DNA of 33,431 nt, taken from positions 1 to 33,431 of the forward strand of contig VGDP01000033.1 of assembly GCA_016869675.1 (NCBI GenBank), given 5' to 3'. A program made the position numbers and the translations under genes. Under the pieces are notes generated by a model, which did no database searches, was not told where the DNA came from, and was given only the letters and a program-made list of their open reading frames with translations. This DNA comes from Alphaproteobacteria bacterium (lineage in GTDB: Bacteria > Pseudomonadota > Alphaproteobacteria > SP197). Positions 8,759-16,703 of this stretch are shown here, piece by piece; position 1 is the first letter of the stretch; each line of letters begins with the position of its first letter.

Positions 8759-10075
8759 TTAGATGTCCATCGTGCCGGAGCGGTTCTTCTCCTCGCTCCA
8801 GGGCTTCTTGAGTCGCTCAAGCACTTCCGGACTCGTGAAGTCGCAGTCCTTGTTGGGATAGAGGTAGTCCACCCATGGGTCTGGACGTATGCGTTCCGGG
8901 GATGTCCAGACGATATCGAACTGCCCGTCGTCGCGCGCGCGCGCGATACGTGCCCACAGATGCGTGTGGTGGTTTTTCTCGTCGATCTTCACCGGTCCCT
9001 GCGGCGCGGTGAACTCCTGCCCGGGTAAGCCGTCGAAGATCAGGGCATCGGCTTCTGTGCTCTGTGTCTTTTCGATTGCCTGAGCAAGCAGGTACGTCTG
9101 GAAGTATGCAGCCTCCATGACGGCGTTCGTAACTTCGTTCGCGCCAAACTTCGCCTTGTAGCGCTCAACGAACGATGCGTTCTCGGGCGTGTCGACGGTT
9201 TGGAAGTAGTTGAATGACGTGTAGTGACCCGCCGCGTTCTCCGGACCCATTGCCGCGGTTTCCTGCTCGGTCGTGATCGGCGTGCAAATCGGCACATCCT
9301 CGGGGGTGAATCCGAACTGCCTGAACTGCTTGTAGAACGCTACGATGGAATCGCCCACCAACGTCGAGAAGACATAGTCCGCGCCGCTATTGGCGATATT
9401 GTTGATGACGGTCGAGAACTCCGTATGCCCGAGCGGCGCGTATTCCTCACCAACATTCTCCGCCCCGGAAATTTCGAGCAAAGCCTTCCACTCTCGGTTA
9501 GTCTCCTTGGGATAAATGTAGTTGGAGCCGATCATGTAGCATTTTTTACGGCCGAGTTCCCTGACGATCCAAGGCTCGAAGTCGTCAAGCTGCTGATTTG
9601 GCACGGCGCCTGTGTAGAAGCAATTCTTGCTGCATTCCTGCGCCTCGTAGAGCGTCGGATACAGCAGCACGCCGTTGTACTCCTCGAACACAGGCAGCAC
9701 CGACTGACGGCTAGCGGACGTGTAACATCCTAGCACCGCCACGACCTGATCGTTAAGCAAAAGCTTTTTTGCCTTCTCTGCAAAGATCGGCGGTTGTGAC
9801 TGCGGATCTTCGATGACTGGTTCAATCATCTTGCCCATGATACCGCCATTCGCGTTGATCTCCTCGATCGCAAGACGCTCGGCGTTATGGAGCGAAGTCT
9901 CGATGATCGCGATGGTGCCACTCAATGAATGCAGAATGCCGACCTTGATGGTACCGCCGTCTTGAGCCTTGGCTATGTTCCTCGAGAACACATACGGCGC
10001 GCCGCCGCCAACGGCGATGGCGCCTAGCGTGCTCACCGAGTTCTTTAGAAACGTGCGTCGCTTTTGACCCTTCAT
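8759..10075 (-). CDS. urtA: Amide/urea ABC importer, periplasmic binding protein (UrtA/FmdD type)
   Basis: The 438-residue protein starts at the ATG at 10073-10075 behind AGGAGG, not at the upstream in-frame codon at 10114, which lies inside the terminator. It begins with a Tat-like leader (KRRTFLKNS, then a hydrophobic run and AKAQDGG). The mature part is a type I periplasmic binding fold with the UrtA/AmiC/FmdD landmarks GILHSLSGTIAIIE, GCYTSASRQSVLPV, LLYPTLYEAQECS and GSNYIYPKETNRE. It should capture amide or urea for UrtBC. It is a clear paralogue of the cytoplasmic AmiC-like sensor encoded two genes upstream. Expression is gated by the leader at 10102-10189. Confidence 0.9.
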   Translation of the reverse strand: MKGQKRRTFLKNSVSTLGAIAVGGGAPYVFSRNIAKAQDGGTIKVGILHSLSGTIAIIETSLHNAERLAIEEINANGGIMGKMIEPVIEDPQSQPPIFAEKAKKLLLNDQVVAVLGCYTSASRQSVLPVFEEYNGVLLYPTLYEAQECSKNCFYTGAVPNQQLDDFEPWIVRELGRKKCYMIGSNYIYPKETNREWKALLEISGAENVGEEYAPLGHTEFSTVINNIANSGADYVFSTLVGDSIVAFYKQFRQFGFTPEDVPICTPITTEQETAAMGPENAAGHYTSFNYFQTVDTPENASFVERYKAKFGANEVTNAVMEAAYFQTYLLAQAIEKTQSTEADALIFDGLPGQEFTAPQGPVKIDEKNHHTHLWARIARARDDGQFDIVWTSPERIRPDPWVDYLYPNKDCDFTSPEVLERLKKPWSEEKNRSGTMDI

Positions 10076-10101
10076 GATGTCAACCTCCTGGCACGAAGCC
10101 C

Positions 10102-10153
10102 AAAAAAAACACAAAGCCCCGCGCCTTCTCGATTCCGAGAAAACGCGGGGCTT
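10102..10153 (-). terminator. Intrinsic terminator in the urtA leader (attenuator)
   Basis: The stem is a perfect 10-base pair (AAGCCCCGCG at 10153-10144 with CGCGGGGCTT at 10123-10114). An inner hairpin TTCTCG/CGAGAA forms in the loop. After the stem come UUGUG and a run of eight U (10109-10102). The urtA ribosome site AGGAGG begins about 20 bases later. This is a strong terminator in front of a gene rather than behind one, the mark of attenuation control. Confidence 0.9.
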
Positions 10154-10189
10154 CGTTGCCCGTTTATTTTTAACGGCACCACTGCCGCC
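10102..10189 (-). promoter_or_regulatory. ANTAR antitermination leader: two hexaloop hairpins overlapping a terminator
   Basis: Read on the minus strand right after the second ANTAR gene, hairpin P1 has stem CGGC/GCCG (184-187 with 174-177 of the 10 kb block) and loop AGUGGU. Hairpin P2 has stem GGGC/GCCC (10158-10161 with 10148-10151) and loop AACGAA. Both loops have A at position 1 and G at position 4, the rule for RNA targets of ANTAR proteins such as EutV, NasR and AmiR. A 12-base A/U-rich linker joins them. The 3' arm of P2 is also part of the 5' arm of the following terminator, so the structures exclude one another. Bound ANTAR protein should stabilise P1-P2 and let transcription enter urtA. 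Confidence 0.85.
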
Positions 10190-10203
10190 TCTCGTTTGAA
10201 CTC

Positions 10204-10899
10204 CTAGGAGCCCCGGATAACCGGAATGACCTCTCCAACCCCTAAAACGCCATCCGCATCGACCACGCCCGACGCTACCATATTGATCGTGACCTTCTTG
10301 CGCATTGCCTGCTCGCGAAGGAAGGCATACGCCTCAGGTTCCTCGATCTTTCCACGCGTCATCAGGATCGTCTTGGCTTGCTCTACCTTCCGTGCCGCCT
10401 TGAGCACCTCGTCGAGCTTGGCGGCCTTGTCCCGCAGCCGACGTCGGTATCCAAAAGTTTGGCAGGCCACGACGACGCTTGTCAACATGGCTTGCAGGGC
10501 CACGGGCTTGGTTATGACCGCGACGGGGCGGGCCTCGAGCAAGAGAGGCATCCAATGGACGTCGCCGGGATCGACTATGCAGATGAGGGCGGCCCTGCCT
10601 TCTTCGGCAATACGCGCGGACAGCGCGCGCGTCTCTGGAACGATCGAACACACCGCGACGTCGACCGCGTGCGGTAGTCCAGAATCGGGCGGCCAGAACT
10701 GAGTGATGCTAACGCCAAGCCGCCCGACCTCACACCAAAGATCCGCCAACTCTTCATCGGGAGGGTGACTGACGAGCAGCTCAAGTCCTTCCAACTGGTC
10801 CAGGAGATCCCTCACTGCTCCATAGGGCTCTGGGCGGGCTGCGCCAGGATGCGTCACGGTCGCTACCGCGCCGACGCGATCGCCCTCATGCTCGGTCAT
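10204..10899 (-). CDS. amiR: ANTAR-domain antiterminator, AmiR-like (second copy)
   Basis: This protein of 231 residues has an N-terminal pseudo-receiver region, a coiled-coil linker (LRDKAAKLDEVLKAARKVEQ) and a C-terminal ANTAR three-helix RNA-binding domain (EQAKTILMTRGKIEEPEAYA, then FLREQAMRKK). The start at 10899 is one base past the amiC stop. A longer in-frame opening to 11016 lies inside amiC and is rejected. In Pseudomonas, AmiC holds AmiR inactive until amide binds; the same pairing is likely here. The gene is immediately followed by the hexaloop leader that it, or its relative at 12268-12849, should bind. Confidence 0.9.
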   Translation of the reverse strand: MTEHEGDRVGAVATVTHPGAARPEPYGAVRDLLDQLEGLELLVSHPPDEELADLWCEVGRLGVSITQFWPPDSGLPHAVDVAVCSIVPETRALSARIAEEGRAALICIVDPGDVHWMPLLLEARPVAVITKPVALQAMLTSVVVACQTFGYRRRLRDKAAKLDEVLKAARKVEQAKTILMTRGKIEEPEAYAFLREQAMRKKVTINMVASGVVDADGVLGVGEVIPVIRGS

Positions 10900-10900
10900 T

Positions 10901-12022
10901 TCAGTGGCTGACCAGATAGGGATCGGGACGCACAGGCAACATCGACTCGCGCACCACATCGAACTGGCCCATCGCGTTGACCCGTCCGACGCGGGTCCAA
11001 AGGCTCGTGTGGCCATTGTCGGCGTCTATGGAGACGAGCCCCTGGGGCGCCTCGTACTCGCTACTTAGAACAACCGGCTTCAGAACATCAGGATTCATGG
11101 TGTCCACCTCCGCCAGGGATCTAGCAAAAATGTGGATCTGAAAGTATGCCGCCTCGACACAAAGGTTCGTCCTCTGATCATCGCCAAAGCGGCGATTGTA
11201 TCGTCGCACGAACGCGGCGTTACGGTCCGTCCTGACGCTCTCGAAGTAAGGCGCCGCCGTGATGTGTCCACGCGCCGCGTCGACGGTCATCAGACTGACC
11301 TCAGCCTCCGACGTAGTAAGGCTGGCGATCGGCATCGTGCGAGGATCAAATCCGGCCTCCGCATAGGCCTGGTAGAGGAACGCTGTCGACTCACCCACAA
11401 CCGTCGAAAACACCACATCCGGTCGATTGTTGCGCAAGTCGCGCATAAGTAAGCGAAACTCCGATCGCCGTGCGCCCAGATCGAGGTAATGCTCGCCAAG
11501 CGCCTTTCCACGACGCTGGCGCAAAAGTTCTCGCATGATTCTGTTTGACTCGCGGGGGTAAATGTAGTCAGACCCCACGAGGTAAAAGCGGGAACCATAG
11601 GTTTCAAGCATGTAATCGACGAGCGCAACGATGTTCTGGTTGGGCGCGGCGCCCGTGTAGATTACATTGGGCGAATATTCAAAGCCCTCGTAAAGCGTCG
11701 GATACCACAACAGGCCATTATGGCGCTCGACGATGGGCACCACCGCCTTTCGGCTACTGGAGGTATAGCAGCCGAAAATTGAACTTACGCCATCCTCGGT
11801 CAACAGCTTGCTGGCGTAACGCGCGAAGGCGTGCACATCTGAACCAGGATCGTAACACACGGGTTCGATCTCCCGTCCGTTCACGCCCCCCGAAGCGTTG
11901 ACTTCCTCGATCGCCAGGATTGTGCCCTGCAATTGGGTCTCTTCGATCACCGCCGTGACGCCACTGCGCGAGAATAGGACCCCGATTCGCCAAGGTTCGG
12001 TACCGCCAGTGCGTTTCACCAT
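10901..12022 (-). CDS. amiC: AmiC-like cytoplasmic amide sensor
   Basis: This 373-residue protein has a type I periplasmic-binding fold but no signal peptide, as in Pseudomonas AmiC (about 385 residues). AmiC senses amides and controls AmiR by direct binding. Landmarks include GVLFSRSGVTAVIEETQLQG, GCYTSSSRKAVVPI, LLWYPTLYEGFEYSPN and GSDYIYPRESNR, all parallel to the UrtA sequence in this cluster. The ATG at 12022 follows GGAGGTGGCC. It is sandwiched between two ANTAR genes, with one base separating it from the second. Its ligand should be the imported substrate: formamide, acetamide or urea. Confidence 0.9.
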   Translation of the reverse strand: MVKRTGGTEPWRIGVLFSRSGVTAVIEETQLQGTILAIEEVNASGGVNGREIEPVCYDPGSDVHAFARYASKLLTEDGVSSIFGCYTSSSRKAVVPIVERHNGLLWYPTLYEGFEYSPNVIYTGAAPNQNIVALVDYMLETYGSRFYLVGSDYIYPRESNRIMRELLRQRRGKALGEHYLDLGARRSEFRLLMRDLRNNRPDVVFSTVVGESTAFLYQAYAEAGFDPRTMPIASLTTSEAEVSLMTVDAARGHITAAPYFESVRTDRNAAFVRRYNRRFGDDQRTNLCVEAAYFQIHIFARSLAEVDTMNPDVLKPVVLSSEYEAPQGLVSIDADNGHTSLWTRVGRVNAMGQFDVVRESMLPVRPDPYLVSH

Positions 12023-12055
12023 GAGGCCACCTCCACCGCGGTCCTTTCGACTTGT

Positions 12056-12271
12056 CTACGTCACTCGCCAGCCGGTCTCGCGCACAGCCTGGCGCCACAT
12101 CGGCTGTGGGCCCGCACCGCCGTGGGGGACCACCGAACCAAAACAAGGGATCTCGCGCGACACGCCAGCCGGACCGTGTGGATCGCCGTCGCCCATGATC
12201 GAATTGATCCGCCACCCCGAAGCACCGGCTGGCATATCCCGCGATGAATTGCATGGCACAGAGAACCTCAT
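12056..12271 (-). CDS. Small ORF of unknown function between two regulator genes
   Basis: This 71-codon frame starts with an ATG that overlaps the stop of the first ANTAR gene (ATGA) and ends 33 bases before the amiC start. That spacing fits a translated operon gene. The product (MRFSVPCNSSRDMPAGASGW and onward) is rich in glycine and proline and resembles nothing I know. It may be only the translated path through a spacer, or a remnant. The 245-base gap between the two regulator genes holds nothing else I can identify. Confidence 0.35.
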   Translation of the reverse strand: MRFSVPCNSSRDMPAGASGWRINSIMGDGDPHGPAGVSREIPCFGSVVPHGGAGPQPMWRQAVRETGWRVT

Positions 12272-12849
12272 CCTCGATCATCGGCACTGAGAAGCACATC
12301 GTGTGATTCAACGACGATAGACGCGATCGCGCCGATGGCCATGCGGCGGCGCATCGCTTCGTCGCGCAGGAAGCCATAGGCCTCGGGTTCGCCTATGTTT
12401 CGACGCTCCATGAGGATGGCCTTGGCTTGTTGCACCTTCTTATAGGCTCGCAGTGTTTCTTCGAGTTTGCGGACCTTTCCAAGCTGGCGCTGAAGGCAGC
12501 CCAAGTTGCCGTATGCAATCAGCAGGCTGGGCGCTAAAGCCAACGGATTGACGGGATGACATAGGACCCCATGCGGCGCCGATTGACGCAACGACTTGAC
12601 GGTTTCAGGGACTTGCGGGTCCACGATGCCGACCACCGCGACGTCGCTACGCGCGATCACAGCATTGACTAGCTGTCGCGCGCACGAATCTAACAAGCAC
12701 ATCAGCACATCAGCATTCTCTGCCAGCGCCGCCGGCGGAGGCCAAACCATCTCAACTCGCCGGACGAGCCTGCGCACATGACGCGCGATATGCTCGCCAG
12801 GTTCACCTTGCGGATGGACCAGGACCAGGTAGAGCTGCCGCAAGTTCAT
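12268..12849 (-). CDS. amiR: ANTAR-domain antiterminator, AmiR-like (first copy)
   Basis: With the ATG at 12849 (MNLRQLYLVLVHPQGEPGEH) the protein is 193 residues, close to Pseudomonas AmiR (196). It has a pseudo-receiver half, a linker helix (QRQLGKVRKLEETLRAYKKV) and an ANTAR domain (QQAKAILMERRNIGEPEAYG, FLRDEAMRRR). The ATG overlaps the stop of a short upstream ORF (ATGA), which supports this start over in-frame codons at 12873 and 12999. It is the first regulator gene of the leftward operon. Two ANTAR genes for one visible sensor is unusual; the copies may form a heterodimer or answer different signals. Confidence 0.87.
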   Translation of the reverse strand: MNLRQLYLVLVHPQGEPGEHIARHVRRLVRRVEMVWPPPAALAENADVLMCLLDSCARQLVNAVIARSDVAVVGIVDPQVPETVKSLRQSAPHGVLCHPVNPLALAPSLLIAYGNLGCLQRQLGKVRKLEETLRAYKKVQQAKAILMERRNIGEPEAYGFLRDEAMRRRMAIGAIASIVVESHDVLLSADDRG

Positions 12850-12977
12850 AGGACCTGACCTGTCCCGAACCATGACCCAGCTGAACAACGAACGGGAGCG
12901 GCAGGGTCGCGCACAAACATCAATGCGCGGAACAACGACGCACACGGCAAACGGGAAGTCCCTGTTTCTGCCATCAT
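12846..12977 (-). CDS. Possible 43-residue leader peptide coupled to the first ANTAR gene
   Basis: A GGGGAGGTGTG ribosome site, the best in the region, precedes an ATG at 12977 opening a 43-codon frame. The frame reads MMAETGTSRLPCASLFRALM at its start. Its TGA overlaps the ATG of the ANTAR gene. No family resemblance was seen. The strong site and the ATGA junction suggest translation coupled to the regulator, but a chance frame in front of a differently started amiR is possible. Confidence 0.35.
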   Translation of the reverse strand: MMAETGTSRLPCASLFRALMFVRDPAAPVRCSAGSWFGTGQVL

Positions 12978-13098
12978 GGTTCACACCTCCCCGAACCACC
13001 GGCAGCCCTAGATCGCCCGTCTCACCTTAGCCACGAACCCAAGTCCCATCAGCGACGAGGCTCGCTTCGCTGATCCTGCAAGACGTAACGACAACCCT

Positions 13099-13239
13099 TC
13101 ACTGCCGATATGTATATAGTATGCGGACGCCGCATCTTCGCGCAGCTTCGCAAACTATCGTAGATGACATCCCGTGAAGGATCAATGCCAACCCTACCGC
13201 CTTGAGCTTAAATTCACGCGTGAACTTCCTTCGCTGCAT
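13099..13239 (-). pseudogene. IS3-type OrfA N-terminal relic in the regulator/urease intergenic region
   Basis: An ATG at 13239 behind GGGGGAGAG opens MQRRKFTREFKLKAV, the usual start of IS3-family OrfA helix-turn-helix proteins. The likeness ends after about 15 residues and the frame stops at 46 codons. A near-perfect inverted repeat ATGCGG-ACG-CCGCAT (13121-13135) lies inside. It appears to be a scar of an insertion in the divergent control region. The rest of 12978-13531 shows no gene. Confidence 0.45.
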
Positions 13240-13354
13240 ACTCTCCCCCGGGTTCCAATAAACACCCTAGCTCGGCGTCCACGGAACCGGCAGCAGCTCA
13301 CATCGTGGGATCGCAAAATTAGTTTGGGGTCCTGAACGCCCTATGCTTCCCTAA

Positions 13355-13372
13355 TTGGCGTGCAAGTGGCAT
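13355..13372 (+). promoter_or_regulatory. Weak sigma-54-type promoter candidate upstream of ureF
   Basis: TTGGCGTGCAAGTGGCAT has the two fixed dinucleotides of the sigma-54 consensus, GG and GC, ten bases apart (13357-13358 and 13369-13370). Three of the other consensus positions do not match. Nitrogen-scavenging operons are often under sigma-54/NtrC, which is the only other support. Confidence 0.2.
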
Positions 13373-13531
13373 CGGGACGCGCTCATTGGGAAAGATCGAG
13401 AGTATCGTCATCTCAGACCAGCGACCCAGCCCTCGCCTCGCTAGCGGGTCTGCCAATTCATGATCGCGGGTCCAGGTGAGATCTTTCATCCCCTTCGTGG
13501 TGTCCTTTCCGCACCACTCTGGGAGGCCGGG

Positions 13532-14200
13532 GTGCCTGATCTCCTACGGGTGCTCCAGCATGGCGACAGCTTCTTCCCATCAGGCGGTGTCGCCTTCTCG
13601 CTCGGACTCGAAACCCTGAAGGAAGACGGCGTAGTCAAAGATGCAGTGGGCATCGAGCGCTTGATCACATCTCATCTGCGTCAACGGTGGGCTTCCACCG
13701 ACCGATCATTCGTCGCGAACGCGCATCGTGCGAAGGATCTTGACGAAGCCCGGGGCTTGGACTCGCTGCTCGACGCGATGACCCTGCCGCGAGAGCTGCG
13801 CGAGGGCTCGCGGCGAAACGGCGGGGCGCTGCTGCGTGTGATGGCCGCCCTGGGGGGATCTCACGCGGCCGGGTACCGTGAGCTCGTTCTAGCGGAACGC
13901 GCTCCTGGCCACCTCGCCGTCGTGCAGGGTCTTGTCTACAGCGAACGCGGCCTCAGCATTGACGAGTCACTGGCGGTAGCGGGCCACGGTCTCGTCGTCG
14001 GGATGCTTGCCGCCGCGCTTCGGCTCGGCATGATTGGACATGTTGCCGCGCAAGCGTCACTTACACGGCTGCACGATGTCCTGGCAGAAATCTTGGGCTC
14101 TCCACTGCTCGGAATCAATGAAGTACACGCCTTCACCCCGCTTGCCGAGATCGCGGTGATGCGTCACGAAGCGGGAGATAGTCGCCTATTTGCGAACTAG
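13532..14200 (+). CDS. ureF: Urease accessory protein UreF
   Basis: UreF binds UreD and UreG on apo-urease and helps deliver nickel. The protein shows the family opening [20 protein letters not shown] followed by [13 protein letters not shown], and a C-terminal [17 protein letters not shown] segment like the PLPEIAS region of UreF. The GTG at 13532 follows GGGAGG and gives 222 residues, the usual UreF size. An in-frame ATG at 13460 gives 246 residues but has no clear ribosome site. It is the first gene of the rightward urease set and lies 20 bases before ureAB. Placement of ureF first, before the structural genes, is uncommon. Confidence 0.87.
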   Translation: MPDLLRVLQHGDSFFPSGGVAFSLGLETLKEDGVVKDAVGIERLITSHLRQRWASTDRSFVANAHRAKDLDEARGLDSLLDAMTLPRELREGSRRNGGALLRVMAALGGSHAAGYRELVLAERAPGHLAVVQGLVYSERGLSIDESLAVAGHGLVVGMLAAALRLGMIGHVAAQASLTRLHDVLAEILGSPLLGINEVHAFTPLAEIAVMRHEAGDSRLFAN

Positions 14201-14220
14201 CTGAACTCAGGGAGGACGAG

Positions 14221-14919
14221 ATGCTCCTTACCCCGACCGAAGTCGAAAGGCTCTTGATCTTCAGCGCTGCGGAACTGGCGCGCAAGCGCCGTGCGCGGGG
14301 AAAGAAACTCAATCACCCCGAGGCGATCGCGCTCATTTCCGATGAAATTCTCGAAGGTGCGCGTGATGGTCGCTCGGTCGCGGAGTTGATCAGTGCCGGC
14401 GCCACGATCCTCGACGACGATGACGTGATGCCGGGGGTCGCGGAGATGACGACAATGATTCAGGTCGAGGCCACGTTCCCCGACGGCACCAAGCTCGTCA
14501 CAGTCCACAACCCAATCCGTTCCGGCAAGAGCAAGCGCAATAAGGATCGCCTAGTGCCCGGAGAAATTATCACAGACGACGGGGAAATCGAACTGAATGT
14601 GGGCCGCGCCCGAGCGCACGTCAGGGTGACGAACACGGGCGACCGGCCGGTTCAAGTCGGCAGCCACTATCACTTCTTCGAGGTGAACAAACATCTCGAC
14701 TTCGCGCGCGAAGCGGCGTTCGGCATGCATCTCGATATTCCTGCGGGCACTGCACTGCGTTTTGAACCGGGCGACACGAAGGAGATTTCGCTCGTGGCGT
14801 TCGGCGGCACTGGCGAGATATTCGGCCTCAACAACCTTACCTCCGGGACCATCAGGGGGAAGTCAGCCAAGACAGCGGCGCTCAAGCGCGCGCGCAAGGC
14901 GGGCTTCAAGGGAGCGTAA
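14221..14919 (+). CDS. ureA: Fused urease gamma-beta subunit (UreAB)
   Basis: One 232-residue chain joins UreA (gamma, about 1-100) and UreB (beta, about 115-225). The gamma half has [40 protein letters not shown] and a DVMPGVAEM stretch. The beta half has [14 protein letters not shown] and [20 protein letters not shown] followed by [18 protein letters not shown]. Such fusions are known in Helicobacter UreA and in some actinobacterial and proteobacterial second ureases. With UreC it forms the urease core that splits urea to ammonia and carbamate. The start follows GGGAGGACGAG. The stop is one base before the ureC ATG. Confidence 0.93.
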   Translation: MLLTPTEVERLLIFSAAELARKRRARGKKLNHPEAIALISDEILEGARDGRSVAELISAGATILDDDDVMPGVAEMTTMIQVEATFPDGTKLVTVHNPIRSGKSKRNKDRLVPGEIITDDGEIELNVGRARAHVRVTNTGDRPVQVGSHYHFFEVNKHLDFAREAAFGMHLDIPAGTALRFEPGDTKEISLVAFGGTGEIFGLNNLTSGTIRGKSAKTAALKRARKAGFKGA

Positions 14920-14920
14920 G

Positions 14921-16633
14921 ATGGCCACGATCACACGCCGGCACTACGCCGCTCTCTACGGTCCCACCAAAGGGGATGCCGTCCGTCTCGGCGACACCGA
15001 ATTGTTTGCCGAGATTGAACACGATCACGCGGTCCCGGGCGATGAGTGTTTGCACGGCGGGGGCAAGACCCTTCGCGATGGCGCCGGCCTTGTCACGGGT
15101 CTCACATCCCGACAGGGCGCGCTCGACATGCTGGTGTCGAACGTCGTGGTGATCGACCCAAAGGTCGGCATCGTGAAAGGCGACATCGGCATCAAGGACG
15201 GCAAGGTCGTCGCCATCGGCAAGGCCGGCAATCCGGCCATCATGGACGGCGTCGATCCCCGGCTGCTGGTTGGCGCCTCGACGACCGTTCGTGACGCCGA
15301 GGGCCTGATAGCGACGCCAGGCGGCCTCGACTGCCATGTCCATTTCGATTCGGCGCAGCTATGCGAACACGCGCTTGCGTCCGGCATAACCACCATGCTC
15401 GGTGGCTCGCTGGGGCCGATCACCGTGGGCATCGATTCCGGGGGACCGTTCAACGTCGGCAAGATGCTTCAGGCTGCCGAGCAATGGCCGATCAATTTCG
15501 GCTTCCTCGGTCGCGGTAATTCGGCAAAGCCCGCATCCATTGTCGAGCAAGCCGAAACCGGGTGCTGCGGTATGAAGATCCACGAGGACTGGGGTGCGAT
15601 GCCGGCGGCGATCGACACCTGTCTGGCGGTGGCCGACGACATGGATTTTCAAGTCCAGCTCCACACCGACACGCTCAACGAGTCGGGCTTTCTCGAGGAG
15701 ACGCTTGCCGCGTTAAAGGGCCGAACGATCCATATGTATCACGCCGAGGGGGCCGGCGGTGGCCATGCGCCGGACATCATACGCGTCTCCGGCGAGGCCA
15801 ACTGTCTGCCGTCCTCGACCAACCCGACTAATCCGTACACTGTGAACACGTTCGACGAGCACCTGGACATGATCATGGTGTGCCATCACCTCAATCCGGC
15901 CGTGCCGGAGGATGTGGCGTTCGCCGAGAGTCGAATCCGCGCCGAGACGATCGCAGCCGAGGATGTTCTCCACGATATCGGCGCCATTTCGATGTTGGGC
16001 TCCGACAGCCAGGGCATGGGGCGAATCAACGAGGTGATCTGTCGCACTTGGCAGCTTGCTTCGAAGATGAAGGGGCTTCGCGGCCGGCTCGCCGGCGAAA
16101 CGACGAAGCGAGGCGACAACGAGCGCATCAAGCGCTACATCGCGAAGTACACGATCAATCCCGCGATCACCTTTGGGATCGACCGCTACGTCGGCTCGAT
16201 CGAGTCAGGCAAGCTCGCGGATATCGTGCTCTGGAGACCGGCCTTCTTCGGCATCAAGCCAGAGCTCACCATCAAGGGCGGCTTCATCGTTTCATCGGCG
16301 ATGGGCGATTCGGCCGCTTCGCTGATGACGTGCGAGCCGCTGGCGATCCGCCCTCAGTGGGGCGCGTTCGGCAGTGCCAAGAAACACTTGGCTGTTTCGT
16401 TCGTTACAAAGGCTGCGATCGAGAAGGGGCTGGGCCGGAAGCTCGGGCTCGTCAAGCGGCTCGTCGCCGTGAAGGGCACTCGCAAGCTGAGAAAGAAACA
16501 CATGCTGCACAACGCGGCTTGTCCGAGGATCACGGTCAACCCTGAGACGTTTGAGGTCTTCGTCGACGGCGAGCTCGCGACTTGCCCGCCCGCAAGGACG
16601 CTTCCGCTGACCCAGCGCTATATGCTTCGATAA
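14921..16633 (+). CDS. ureC: Urease alpha subunit (catalytic, UreC)
   Basis: This nickel enzyme of 570 residues has every active-site residue I could check: H139 and H141 (DCHVH), the carbamylated lysine K219 (GMKIHEDWG), H248, H274, flap C321-H322-H323 (MVCHHL) and D362 (LGSDSQ). The usual NASIPTPQP stretch near the C-terminus is replaced by AASLMTCEP, and GLKIHEDWG by GMKIHEDWG, so this is a divergent urease. The ATG at 14921 sits after AAGGGAGCG; longer in-frame openings from 14762 lie inside ureAB and are rejected. It follows the fused ureAB directly. Confidence 0.95.
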   Translation: MATITRRHYAALYGPTKGDAVRLGDTELFAEIEHDHAVPGDECLHGGGKTLRDGAGLVTGLTSRQGALDMLVSNVVVIDPKVGIVKGDIGIKDGKVVAIGKAGNPAIMDGVDPRLLVGASTTVRDAEGLIATPGGLDCHVHFDSAQLCEHALASGITTMLGGSLGPITVGIDSGGPFNVGKMLQAAEQWPINFGFLGRGNSAKPASIVEQAETGCCGMKIHEDWGAMPAAIDTCLAVADDMDFQVQLHTDTLNESGFLEETLAALKGRTIHMYHAEGAGGGHAPDIIRVSGEANCLPSSTNPTNPYTVNTFDEHLDMIMVCHHLNPAVPEDVAFAESRIRAETIAAEDVLHDIGAISMLGSDSQGMGRINEVICRTWQLASKMKGLRGRLAGETTKRGDNERIKRYIAKYTINPAITFGIDRYVGSIESGKLADIVLWRPAFFGIKPELTIKGGFIVSSAMGDSAASLMTCEPLAIRPQWGAFGSAKKHLAVSFVTKAAIEKGLGRKLGLVKRLVAVKGTRKLRKKHMLHNAACPRITVNPETFEVFVDGELATCPPARTLPLTQRYMLR

Positions 16634-16703
16634 TGGGCGTTCATGGTTACCCGTCGCCGGAAGTAGCGATCGGCGCGGTCAAGGCCCTAGAATTTGGAGA
16701 GCG

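Noticed and set aside
13048-13074. An 8-base inverted repeat (ATCAGCGA/TCGCTGAT) in the intergenic region as a terminator
   Set aside because: There is no U-run on either strand and no hexaloop rule match. I kept it only as an unexplained hairpin.
13240-13531. Search for a second ANTAR leader before ureF
   Set aside because: I found no pair of six-base loops with A1 and G4 and no overlapping terminator on the plus strand.
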